From: CAYRFE01 sp964423645 [NCBI: uncultured bacterium]
GTDB lineage: Bacteria > Macinerneyibacteriota > Macinerneyibacteria > Macinerneyibacteriales
Assembly: GCA_964423645.1 (NCBI GenBank)
Contig: CAYRFE010000057.1
Span: forward strand, 1 to 9,647
Length of the DNA stretch: 9,647 bases
Reading direction: 5' to 3'
Numbering within the stretch: position 1 is the stretch's first letter; the number at the start of each line of letters is the position of its first letter. Shown in pieces: positions 1-6,748 of this stretch. The position numbers were made by a program, and so were the translations under genes. The notes below the pieces were generated by a model. The model was not told the DNA's origin. It did no database searches and worked only from the letters and a program-made list of their open reading frames with translations.

Positions 1-1
1 C

Positions 2-436
2 TGGCATGCTCCCGCGGACAACAAAGGATCGTGTGCGGTAGCCGCACGAAGCGGTTTGACAATTGAACGTGAATTCGGCGAATATTGGATGCACTACACA
101 CACAGTTGCGTATTACTTTTGCACGCGCATCATTATTTCCGCTCCGGAAAATTTCGGGAAGCGGCCGAGTATTATCGACGGGCATTGCGTGCGGAAAAAA
201 ACGAGATCAAACCGTTCGCAGGCTGGCATGAGCGCATAGAAGTATTGTCGTGGATATTGGAGTATTACAATTTATTACAGGATGAAGACAGTCTGGGCAG
301 TGTATTGAGCGAATTACCTGCTTACAATATCAGGCTTTCCGCCCAACAAATAGAAGCATATGAAAAAAATCCGGATCATGATTTTATCACGCATACGGAT
401 ACATGGCAAAGATGGAAAAATCGAAGTGATACATAG
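2..436 (+). CDS. C-terminal part of a TPR-like protein (5' end outside window)
   Basis: The reading frame is open from base 2 to the TAG at 434-436, so 144 residues of a longer protein are visible. The in-frame TTG at 56 has no ribosome-binding site in front of it and is probably not the real start. From about base 110 the translation reads as a helix pair typical of a tetratricopeptide repeat: a run of hydrophobics, then YFRSGKFREAAEYYRRAL, with the Gly/Ala/Tyr spacing of the TPR consensus. A second helical stretch rich in Leu and Tyr follows (WILEYYNLLQDEDSL). The C-terminus is polar (WQRWKNRSDT). TPRs are protein-interaction scaffolds. The full-length protein and its partner cannot be inferred from this fragment, and no catalytic motif is visible. 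The nearest downstream gene is 800 bases away, so this is probably the last gene of its transcript. No convincing terminator follows the stop. Confidence 0.72.
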   Translation, partial: WHAPADNKGSCAVAARSGLTIEREFGEYWMHYTHSCVLLLHAHHYFRSGKFREAAEYYRRALRAEKNEIKPFAGWHERIEVLSWILEYYNLLQDEDSLGSVLSELPAYNIRLSAQQIEAYEKNPDHDFITHTDTWQRWKNRSDT

Positions 437-613
437 CTGATCGTTCATAATGTATATACGGTTTCTCTTGTGACTTTCATGAGTTCATATGTGATAATTG
501 ATGTTTCTGCGCTCAGTATACGCAGATCGTATTTCAAAACATGGAGACCTTCGCGAAACTTGAAAAATTACATTTCTATGTTTTTCTTAAATAGGGGTGC
601 GGGGACGGTGTAG

Positions 614-633
614 AGACACGGCATGCCGTGTCT
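614..633. repeat. Perfect 20-base palindrome
   Basis: AGACACGGCATGCCGTGTCT is identical to its own reverse complement. It lies just after the first TAGGGGTGCGGGGACG string and forms the first hairpin of the repeat mosaic. Confidence 0.9.
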
Positions 634-705
634 GTAACCGAAAATGCCTGCCTCCCGATTTTCACGGAAGGGGTTTGGGGATGGCACAACTTCAAAACTC
701 CTGCC

Positions 706-733
706 TTACTTTTTGTCTTACCACAAAAAGTAA
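706..733. repeat. 11-bp inverted repeat, 6-base loop
   Basis: Arms TTACTTTTTGT (706-716) and ACAAAAAGTAA (723-733) are perfectly complementary around the loop CTTACC. Neither side is followed by a run of T long enough to argue for a terminator. Confidence 0.8.
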
Positions 734-771
734 CAAAAAGGTCAAGGCTGTAAAAAATGTTTATAGGAAAT

Positions 772-792
772 GGGCGGATATGGAATCCGCCC
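772..792. repeat. 8-bp GC-rich inverted repeat
   Basis: Arms GGGCGGAT (772-779) and ATCCGCCC (785-792) pair perfectly around a five-base loop (ATGGA). Part of the repeat mosaic. Confidence 0.8.
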
Positions 793-841
793 CTACGGAA
801 TTGCTATACGCTGATTTTTTAATCTAAATGGGTCAAATTCC

Positions 842-857
842 CCGAAGCTTGCTTCGG
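842..857. repeat. Inverted repeat with AGCTTGCT core
   Basis: CCGAAGC (842-848) and GCTTCGG (851-857) pair around TT. The central AGCTTGCT (846-853) recurs in the hairpin at 991-1014, although the flanking arms differ there. Confidence 0.75.
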
Positions 858-889
858 CTTCACTATTATAATTTTGTTATTATTAGGGG

Positions 890-910
890 TGTGGGGACGA
901 AGTCCCCACA
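890..910. repeat. 9-bp inverted repeat, 3-base loop
   Basis: Arms TGTGGGGAC (890-898) and GTCCCCACA (902-910) pair perfectly around GAA. The left arm overlaps the second copy of the TAGGGGTGyGGGGACG string. Confidence 0.82.
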
Positions 911-925
911 ATATTAGAAATTAAG

Positions 926-951
926 CCCCTCCCAAAACGAAAAGGGAGGGG
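926..951. repeat. 8-bp GC-rich inverted repeat
   Basis: Arms CCCCTCCC (926-933) and GGGAGGGG (944-951) pair around a ten-base A-rich loop. The downstream arm runs into the second GGGGTTTGGGG string. Confidence 0.78.
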
Positions 952-990
952 TTTGGGGTGGGCGAACAAATATAGTATTTTTTGGGGAGA

Positions 991-1014
991 TACCCCGTAG
1001 CTTGCTGCGGGGTA
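991..1014. repeat. Inverted repeat with AGCTTGCT core, second copy
   Basis: TACCCCG (991-997) pairs with CGGGGTA (1008-1014). The inner bases extend the stem around the same AGCTTGCT core (999-1006) seen at 846-853. The outer arms differ from the first copy but still pair, as expected for related hairpins conserved in structure. Confidence 0.78.
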
Positions 1015-1033
1015 GTTCATTTGCCGTTTTTCC

Positions 1034-1060
1034 TTCCCCTCTTTTTTGCAAAGAGGGGGA
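1034..1060. repeat. 11-bp inverted repeat with one wobble
   Basis: TTCCCCTCTTT (1034-1044) pairs with AAAGAGGGGGA (1050-1060), allowing one G-T pair, around a five-base loop. Last clear hairpin of the mosaic. A weaker CGCG/CGCG pair (1063-1066, 1071-1074) follows. Confidence 0.7.
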
Positions 1061-1185
1061 AACGCGTAACCGCGAGGGGGAGCTAAATTAATAATCTTGA
1101 ATATTTTCATTTCTCACCTAAGGGTTCGAAATGACACACACAACTCCTAACCTTCGGAGGGGATGGCACATACCATTTTCATACA

Positions 1186-1214
1186 TTGACGTTTTCGCGT
1201 TTTAGCGATATACT
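1186..1214 (+). promoter_or_regulatory. Sigma70-type promoter of the caspase gene
   Basis: TTGACG (1186-1191) and TATACT (1209-1214) are separated by 17 bases, each one mismatch from consensus. The predicted transcription start near 1221 leaves a leader of about 17 bases that contains the ribosome-binding site AAAAGGAG (1225-1232), five bases before the ATG at 1238. The promoter begins only 16 bases after the repeat mosaic ends. Confidence 0.75.
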
Positions 1215-1237
1215 TTGTTCAATTAAAAGGAGTTATT

Positions 1238-4159
1238 ATGAAGACCATTTTTGTTGTATGCATGTTCTTTATTTCTTTTAGTACGGTACTTCACTCACAA
1301 CCTCCGCTCCAACCGATATTTCGCTTGAATTCAAGTCTTCACTCGGGATATATCACTGCCATTGATGCGGATAGAGCAGGCGAATTCATTGTCACTTCCG
1401 CGTATGATAAAACCGTTAAATTGTGGTCTGCCAAAAACGGAGCGTTGCTCACTACCTACAGGCTTCCCATCGGTGCACGTCAAGAAGGCGAATTGTATGC
1501 CTGTGCGATATCACCCGACGGGAATTATATCGCTGCGGGAGGGTATACCGGCTGGGATTGGTACAGACAGTGTGTGTTGTTCATCATCGACCGAAAAACG
1601 GGGAACATTACGGCGGCGGTTCAGGGTTTTCCTAACGGGATCTCATCATTGGATTTTTCACCTGACGGCAAGTATATTGCTGTCGGTTTGGGCGGTACGG
1701 AAGAAAAAGGCATCGTCATTGTGGATGTCGCACGTAAAGCAATTCATAAAAAAATAAGCGATTTTACCGCTACTATCAATGATGTTCAATTTCTACCCAA
1801 CGGGAATCTTCTTGTCAACAGTATGGAAGGCATACTTGCGGTATATTCGTCATCATTTACCGAATTAAAAAGAATATCGACAGCACCTGAATATTTTCAG
1901 GATATTGCGATTTCTCCCGACGGGAAAAAGGTTGCAGCACTTTCTGCGACTACACTGCGCCTATCAGTGTATGACAGCACGACACTGCAGAAATTGTATG
2001 AAGCATCAACAGCAGGTCTGAATGCGATGTTATTTGCTGTCGCATGGTCTTTGCACGATCATCTTTTTGCTTCGGGCACTGCGTCGGTCGTATCGGGAAA
2101 CACACCGATGCGTCTTATGCGGGTATGGTCACTTGGCGGAAAAGGTGCTTATCACGATATTGCGATCACAGGCGTGAGTACCAACGTGCAGAAAATGACC
2201 TCGGTTGGGAAGGGAGCAGTTGTTTTCGGCGGATTGCAGGCAGATATCGGGCTTATGTCCCACACGAATCCGTTGTGGTATCATACCTCAGCCGGCGCTG
2301 ATTTTACGACGCATGATTGGAAACCCGGCATATTACGCGTGAATGATCATGGAACGGCGATCTCATTTACTGACAAAACGCGCGGCGATTTTTCATTTGA
2401 TATCAGATCTCGCAGATTGTCGCTTCGAAAGTCAATATATCCCATTTATAAAGAACGGCAGGCGGGATTGTCAGTCTCTCAATGGTTTTCGTCATCGTGG
2501 GAAGACCGACGCACCAAACAACTCATGATCAACGGATATGCGGTGCCCGATCTCGGATATGACGAATGGTGTCGATCGTTAGATATTGCCGATGACGGGT
2601 CGGTTGCGGTCATTGGCGGAACATTCAGTGTGTTGTGTTACGGGAAAGACGGAACGCGCCGATGGAGTACTGCGATTCAGTCGATCGCATTGGATGTTAA
2701 TATTTCATCAAACGGCAAATTGGTCGTGGGAGCATTTGCCGATGGGGTCTTGCGCTGGTTTCGCATGAGCGACGGACGGTTGCTTGCGTCATTATTTATG
2801 GATGTCACATCTCGACAATGGATCATGTGGACACCGGAAGGGTATTACGATTGTTCCGACCGCGGGGATGCACTTGTCGGCTGGCATATGAATAACGGCA
2901 TAGATAAAAAAGCTGAATTTTTCGATGCGGCAAAATTTTTTGATCGTTTCTATCATCCCGAAGTGGTCGCCGCTTCAATTCAAGAGCAAAAAACCGATCA
3001 TGATATTGCGATCGCACTGGGATTGAAAAGTTCGCAAAAATCTCTTGATGACGGTATCAAACAACCGCCGAAAGTGAGTTTTATCGCCCCCACAATTGAT
3101 GTTGCGCACAATGAATCGCTTGAAGTGGAAGTCATGGCCGAGGATCAAGGCGGCGGTGTGGGCGAGATACGATTGTACCACAACGGGAAAATTGTTGCCG
3201 ATGATGTGCGAAAGATCACGGTGAAGGAGGAGTCAAAGCAAGGGGTATCGCGAAAGAAGTTTACCGTGTTGTTGACGACCGGTGAAAACATACTCACTGC
3301 AACGGCATTGGCTCACGACCGATCTGAAAGTAATCCTGTCGAAAAAAAGGTCATGTATACCGGTGCGCAGAAAAACGCATCGCTGTATGCGCTCATTATT
3401 GGTATCAACACGTATAAGAACAGTAAGTATAATCTGAATTATGCCAAAGCGGATGCCGATGCGTACGCGGCATTATTACGCACACACGGGCAATCAATAT
3501 TTGAAAAAGTTACCATTGAAGAGGTCTTTGATACTGACGCCACAAAAGAGAATATTCAGGCAAAGATCCATGCGATCGCCGGGGTGATCAAACCTGAGGA
3601 TGTATTTGTGCTGTATTATGCAGGACATGGAGTGATGAGCGAGGTTATTCCCGGTGAGCAATCCTTATTTTTCTTAATTCCGACGGATGTTGTGAAGATG
3701 TATCTTGATACTGCGTCATTGTCGGTAAAAGCTATTTCTGCGGTGGAGCTCAAAGATTGGTGTGCATTGATAAAGGCACAGAAGCAGCTTATCATTTTTG
3801 ATGCGTGCCAGAGCGGAGGCGCACTCACGCAATTTGCGTCACGCGGCGCGGCGGAAGAAAAAGCGATCGTGCAGCTCGCGCGAAGTTCCGGTGTCGTCGT
3901 GATGGCGTCTACCGGCACCGAGCAGTTTGCCGCGGAATTCACCCAACTCGGACACGGCGTGTTTACGTATGCGCTACTTGAAGGGTTGCAAGGGAAGGCA
4001 GACGGGGGCACGCGCGACGGCAAAATTACCGTTAAAGAGCTTGAAGCGTATATCAACGATCGTGTGCCGGAGCTTACCACGCAATATCGCGGGGAAGCGC
4101 AGTATCCGACGAGTTATTCGTCAGGGCAGGATTTCCCGATACTCACGACGGGGAAGTAA
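1238..4159 (+). CDS. Exported WD40 / caspase-family (C14) peptidase
   Basis: Predicted exported cysteine peptidase of 973 residues. The ATG follows a good ribosome-binding site. Residues 1-20 form a Sec signal peptide (MKTIFVV...VLHS|Q) without a lipobox. WD40-like blades begin at 35-63 (HSGYITAIDA...KTVKLW) and continue with SPDG-type repeats near 86-122, 134-165, 181-204, 220-250 and 447-515. The module W531-TPEGYYD..., which ends in FYHPEVV, is typical of bacterial WD40-caspase proteins. An Ig-like segment (about 609-705) precedes the caspase fold (about 715-970). That fold carries the catalytic His797 in YYAGHG and Cys857 in DACQSGG, so the dyad is intact. Near the end, DGGTRDGKITVKELEAYI resembles a loose EF-hand-like motif common in such proteins. 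Family knowledge supports peptidase activity, but substrate and role are unknown. The catalytic-domain DNA is much richer in G+C than the early propeller. Confidence 0.9.
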   Translation: MKTIFVVCMFFISFSTVLHSQPPLQPIFRLNSSLHSGYITAIDADRAGEFIVTSAYDKTVKLWSAKNGALLTTYRLPIGARQEGELYACAISPDGNYIAAGGYTGWDWYRQCVLFIIDRKTGNITAAVQGFPNGISSLDFSPDGKYIAVGLGGTEEKGIVIVDVARKAIHKKISDFTATINDVQFLPNGNLLVNSMEGILAVYSSSFTELKRISTAPEYFQDIAISPDGKKVAALSATTLRLSVYDSTTLQKLYEASTAGLNAMLFAVAWSLHDHLFASGTASVVSGNTPMRLMRVWSLGGKGAYHDIAITGVSTNVQKMTSVGKGAVVFGGLQADIGLMSHTNPLWYHTSAGADFTTHDWKPGILRVNDHGTAISFTDKTRGDFSFDIRSRRLSLRKSIYPIYKERQAGLSVSQWFSSSWEDRRTKQLMINGYAVPDLGYDEWCRSLDIADDGSVAVIGGTFSVLCYGKDGTRRWSTAIQSIALDVNISSNGKLVVGAFADGVLRWFRMSDGRLLASLFMDVTSRQWIMWTPEGYYDCSDRGDALVGWHMNNGIDKKAEFFDAAKFFDRFYHPEVVAASIQEQKTDHDIAIALGLKSSQKSLDDGIKQPPKVSFIAPTIDVAHNESLEVEVMAEDQGGGVGEIRLYHNGKIVADDVRKITVKEESKQGVSRKKFTVLLTTGENILTATALAHDRSESNPVEKKVMYTGAQKNASLYALIIGINTYKNSKYNLNYAKADADAYAALLRTHGQSIFEKVTIEEVFDTDATKENIQAKIHAIAGVIKPEDVFVLYYAGHGVMSEVIPGEQSLFFLIPTDVVKMYLDTASLSVKAISAVELKDWCALIKAQKQLIIFDACQSGGALTQFASRGAAEEKAIVQLARSSGVVVMASTGTEQFAAEFTQLGHGVFTYALLEGLQGKADGGTRDGKITVKELEAYINDRVPELTTQYRGEAQYPTSYSSGQDFPILTTGK

Positions 4160-4406
4160 GCAATAGGTTCTGTTGAATCTGATTGACAATGATCGGATAT
4201 GCGACGCTTGCGAGAAAGATAGAACGTCGGTCCGGCTTCATAGAAACCTCTGTATGACGTTCAGTGAGTAACGCGGATATTATTTGGTCATGTGAGTGTG
4301 CGTCGATGCGATTTCCCGTAGCCGGACGCGATAGTGTCGATATGTGCGGAATAACAACACATTTCAGGCGCAACAATTTTGTACACGCGCGTATATAACT
4401 TTATAC

Positions 4407-4419
4407 AAGGAGGAATCTC
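4407..4419 (+). promoter_or_regulatory. Ribosome-binding site of the M3 peptidase gene with shared leader motif
   Basis: AAGGAGG (4407-4413) lies six bases before the ATG at 4420. The 14 bases ATACAAGGAGGAAT (4403-4416) are repeated exactly before gpsA (6733-6746). I found no convincing promoter in the 260-base gap upstream. TTGTAC/TATACA spaced 17 would put the transcription start inside the ribosome-binding site. No terminator separates this gene from the caspase gene, so read-through is possible. Confidence 0.7.
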
Positions 4420-6330
4420 ATGAAACGTTATTTCGTGAATATCTGTGTAATGGTAGTTTTTATGTGCACTATCGTTTTAGGATTGAATGCAAGGCCGACC
4501 ACGCTCAACCGTGATGAAATCCCTGTCGAATTCAAATGGAATTTTACTGATTTTTATCCGAATTGGGAAGCCTGGGAAAAAGATGTGCAAGAAATGTCCA
4601 TTTTAATGAAAGAATACATCGGTTTAAAGGGGACATTGGGTAAAAGCCCTGAACATTTCTTGTATGCGTTCCAAGTTTCCGAAAAACTCGGTATAGTTGC
4701 CACCAAAGTTTTTCGTTATCCCGGATTACAAAGTGCCGTTGATGCCCGAAACCAGGAAGTAATGGCTCGATTACAGCAAGTAGGGTATATGTATAATCAG
4801 TTCGCGGCCGCTATGGCGTGGTATAATACCGAATTTTTGGCAATTCCTCAGGAGACCGTGAAAAAATGGCTTGCTGAAAGTAAAGAGCTTCAGCGTTATT
4901 CGCTTGAGATCGACGGAATGTATCGCAGTAGAAAATATGTTTTAGCCGAGCAGATAGAGGAAATACTGTCGTATTACTCACCGGTTATCGGTTCGCCTGC
5001 AACAATTCATGCAAAACTGACCACTGCCGATGTTCAATATCCTGAACTTACGTTATCGAACGGCGAAAAAATGACCCTTACCGAGGGGAATTACAGCAAA
5101 ATAATGAAAGACGAAAAATTGACACAAGAAGATCGTAAGAATGCTTATTACAGTTTTATGGTGCTGTATAAAAGCAAAATTAATACGTTTGCCGCCATTT
5201 ACAATGCGATTTGCCAAAACAATGCCGCCACGATGAGAGCCAGAAAATATGACTCGATTCTGCAAATGCAGTTGTATGGAAATGATATTCCCGTATCGGT
5301 GTATGAAAATTTGGTAAATGCGGCAAAATCTAATACCACGCAAATACAACGTTATATGGAGTTGAAAAAAAATCATATTCAAAAGCGTAAGAATCTTGCG
5401 GAATATATGCCTTATGACGGCGGATTGAGTCTCACGGATTTTACTCAAGAATATACCTATGAAGATGCGAAGAAACATGTCATTGCCGCTTCGGCATTTT
5501 TCGGTACGGATTATCAGAATAAATTAAAAAAAGCATTTGAGAACGGTTGGGTTGACGTATATGAAAATACCGGAAAATCAACCGGAGCGTTCAATGCGGG
5601 GGTTTTCGGGGTGCATCCGTTTATTTTAATGAATTATAATGACACTCAGGATAATATGTTTACGTTGTGTCATGAGATGGGGCATGCAATGCATAGTGTG
5701 TACGCGACCGAAAATCAACCGTATCAGACTCATTATCCGTCAATATTCGTGGCGGAAGTGGCGTCAACAATGAACGAACGTATTATGCTGGATTATCTGT
5801 TGAAAGAAACAAAAGATCCGAATGTACGCATCGCATTGTTACGTCAAGCTATAGGGAATATTATGAATACATTTTATTATCAAACCTTATTGGCCGACTT
5901 TGAGATGCAAGTGAATAAACTTGCAGAACAAGGACAACCGATAACAGCGGATATTTTAAACAATGTGATGAAAGAACTTGATACTACGTATTATGGTAAC
6001 GTTATTCCCGATATTAAAGAGTTTGAAGGCATTTCATGGACAATGATCGATCATATTTATTCCCAACCGTTTTATGTGTATCAATACGCGACCAGCTTTG
6101 CCGCATCATCAAAATTGTATAAAGACATGACTACCGGTTCGAAAAAAAGCCGTGAAGCCGCAAAAGCGCGTTATTTGGACCTGTTAACATCAGGCGGGAA
6201 TGACTATCCGATGGAGCTTTTGAATAAGGCAGGCGTCGATATGAACAAGCCTGAGGTTGTGCAGGCTGTCATTGATGATCTGAAAACTCTTGTCGATCTG
6301 ATGGCAAAAGAACTGAAAAATCTCAAGTAA
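4420..6330 (+). CDS. Exported M3-family zinc metallopeptidase (oligoendopeptidase F-like)
   Basis: A 636-residue enzyme predicted to cleave short peptides outside the cytoplasm. Residues 1 to about 24 are a Sec signal peptide (MKRYFVNICVMVVFMCTIVLG..NA). The mature part has the usual length of M3B oligoendopeptidases (about 600), with the N-terminal helical domain at roughly 30-210 and the catalytic domain after it. The zinc site is complete: H418-E-M-G-H422 supplies two ligands and the catalytic Glu419. Glu446 in FVAEVASTMNE, 24 residues after the second His, is the third ligand, as in oligoendopeptidase F. Downstream, YSQPFYVYQYATSFAAS contains the Tyr-rich substrate-binding segment of the family. 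PepF relatives are mostly cytosolic, so export is the notable feature here. A Rho-independent terminator follows at 6350-6391. The neighbouring exported caspase suggests, without proving, a shared role in extracytoplasmic proteolysis. Confidence 0.93.
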   Translation: MKRYFVNICVMVVFMCTIVLGLNARPTTLNRDEIPVEFKWNFTDFYPNWEAWEKDVQEMSILMKEYIGLKGTLGKSPEHFLYAFQVSEKLGIVATKVFRYPGLQSAVDARNQEVMARLQQVGYMYNQFAAAMAWYNTEFLAIPQETVKKWLAESKELQRYSLEIDGMYRSRKYVLAEQIEEILSYYSPVIGSPATIHAKLTTADVQYPELTLSNGEKMTLTEGNYSKIMKDEKLTQEDRKNAYYSFMVLYKSKINTFAAIYNAICQNNAATMRARKYDSILQMQLYGNDIPVSVYENLVNAAKSNTTQIQRYMELKKNHIQKRKNLAEYMPYDGGLSLTDFTQEYTYEDAKKHVIAASAFFGTDYQNKLKKAFENGWVDVYENTGKSTGAFNAGVFGVHPFILMNYNDTQDNMFTLCHEMGHAMHSVYATENQPYQTHYPSIFVAEVASTMNERIMLDYLLKETKDPNVRIALLRQAIGNIMNTFYYQTLLADFEMQVNKLAEQGQPITADILNNVMKELDTTYYGNVIPDIKEFEGISWTMIDHIYSQPFYVYQYATSFAASSKLYKDMTTGSKKSREAAKARYLDLLTSGGNDYPMELLNKAGVDMNKPEVVQAVIDDLKTLVDLMAKELKNLK

Positions 6331-6349
6331 GAATCATTTTCTGCGTATT

Positions 6350-6391
6350 AAGGAGGTATGAGGTCTTTCTCATGCCTCTTTCTTATTTATT
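6350..6391 (+). terminator. Rho-independent terminator after the M3 peptidase gene
   Basis: AAGGAGGTATGAG (6350-6362) pairs with CTCATGCCTCTTT (6369-6381), with two G-T pairs, around the loop GTCTTT. A T-rich tail (TTTCTTATTTATTT) follows. The hairpin starts 19 bases after the stop codon. Confidence 0.75.
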
Positions 6392-6547
6392 TGTCGATAC
6401 ATTTATGAAAAACAAAGCGGGAGATTCTTAAAAAAATGCACAACGAATTGTATAAGACCAGAAACGTGATCTCATACAAATGATTATCGTACGTAACGGA
6501 AAAAGTATTCAAACTGAGAAGTGATACAGAAATCAGTTAACGAATCA

Positions 6548-6570
6548 TCCTCCTGAATAATTCATGAGGA
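6548..6570. repeat. 10-bp imperfect inverted repeat of unknown role
   Basis: TCCTCCTGAA (6548-6557) and TTCATGAGGA (6561-6570) are complementary except at one position, around TAA. No T-run follows, so it does not look like a terminator. It lies about 120 bases before the gpsA promoter and could be a protein-binding dyad or part of an RNA. Confidence 0.35.
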
Positions 6571-6690
6571 AGCGGCAAAGAACGGAACGGTATTTTGATC
6601 TGACGATGGTGTCGCGTTTTTTTGGAACTGCAGTCTGCACGTAACAGAGTCGTTTGTGAGTATATTTTGTAACGAACAAATCCCTTTTGC

Positions 6691-6719
6691 TTGAAATTAT
6701 TTTTTATTTCTGCTACTCT
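6691..6719 (+). promoter_or_regulatory. Extended -10 promoter of gpsA
   Basis: TTGAAA (6691-6696) and TACTCT (6714-6719) are 17 bases apart. TGC directly before the -10 box (6711-6713) makes an extended -10. The predicted start near 6726 precedes the ribosome-binding site AAGGAGG (6737-6743), five bases from the GTG at 6749. Confidence 0.6.
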
Positions 6720-6748
6720 CTCTTTACCATATATACAAGGAGGAATGT

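Larger units (their letters stand above)
592..1170. repeat. Mosaic of short inverted repeats filling the gap before the caspase gene
   Basis: At least eight GC-rich hairpins lie within about 580 bases, separated by AT-rich spacers. Two halves begin with nearly the same 16-base string, TAGGGGTGyGGGGACG (592-607 and 884-899, one mismatch). Other shared strings are GGGGTTTGGGG at 670-680 and 948-958, and GGGGATGGCACA at 677-688 and 1159-1170. The whole stretch lacks a plausible gene: the open frames at 597-827 (+) and 883-1110 (-) have no ribosome-binding site and simply translate the hairpin modules. Sequence modules of this style recur between genes in many bacterial genomes, to my recollection. 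I infer a dispersed non-coding repeat (MITE- or REP-like), possibly several insertions on top of one another. Terminal repeats and a target duplication were not identified. Confidence 0.7.
6331..6748. other. Gene-free spacer with a terminator, a dyad and the gpsA promoter
   Basis: These 418 bases hold the terminator of the M3 gene, a 10-bp imperfect dyad at 6548-6570 and the gpsA promoter. AAGGAGG at 6350-6356 sits one base from an ATG at 6358, but that frame gives only 16 codons inside the terminator hairpin, so I do not call a gene. Nothing else is recognisable. Confidence 0.6.

Noticed and set aside
507-525. CTGCG/CGCAG hairpin as terminator of the TPR-like gene
   Set aside because: Five-base stem, nine-base loop and no T-run.
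597-1110. Open frames at 597-827 (+) and 883-1110 (-) as small genes
   Set aside because: They lie wholly inside the hairpin mosaic, have no ribosome-binding site, and their residues simply translate the repeat modules.
1122-1140. GGTTCGAA string as the T-arm of a tRNA
   Set aside because: The bases on each side cannot pair to form a T-stem, and no acceptor or anticodon arm is found around it.
592-1170. CRISPR array or integron array
   Set aside because: The hairpins differ from each other and spacing is irregular. There are no identical repeats with uniform spacers, and no cas or integrase gene.
3616-4080. 154-codon open frame on the minus strand
   Set aside because: It is antisense to the conserved caspase catalytic domain and arises from the high G+C there; it has no ribosome-binding site.
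1238-4159. Caspase gene as part of an intracellular phage-defence system
   Set aside because: The protein has a signal peptide for export, and no defence-associated genes (NTPase sensor, nucleotide cyclase, restriction enzymes) lie nearby.
4143-4376. 77-codon minus-strand frame in the caspase-M3 gap
   Set aside because: No ribosome-binding site, overlaps the end of the caspase gene, and no recognisable protein pattern.
4379-4407. TTGTAC-N17-TATACA as the M3 gene promoter
   Set aside because: Transcription would start at about 4414, after the ribosome-binding site, so the mRNA could not be translated from it.
6358-6408. 16-codon frame with AAGGAGG one base upstream
   Set aside because: The spacing is too short for initiation and the sequence is the terminator hairpin of the M3 gene.
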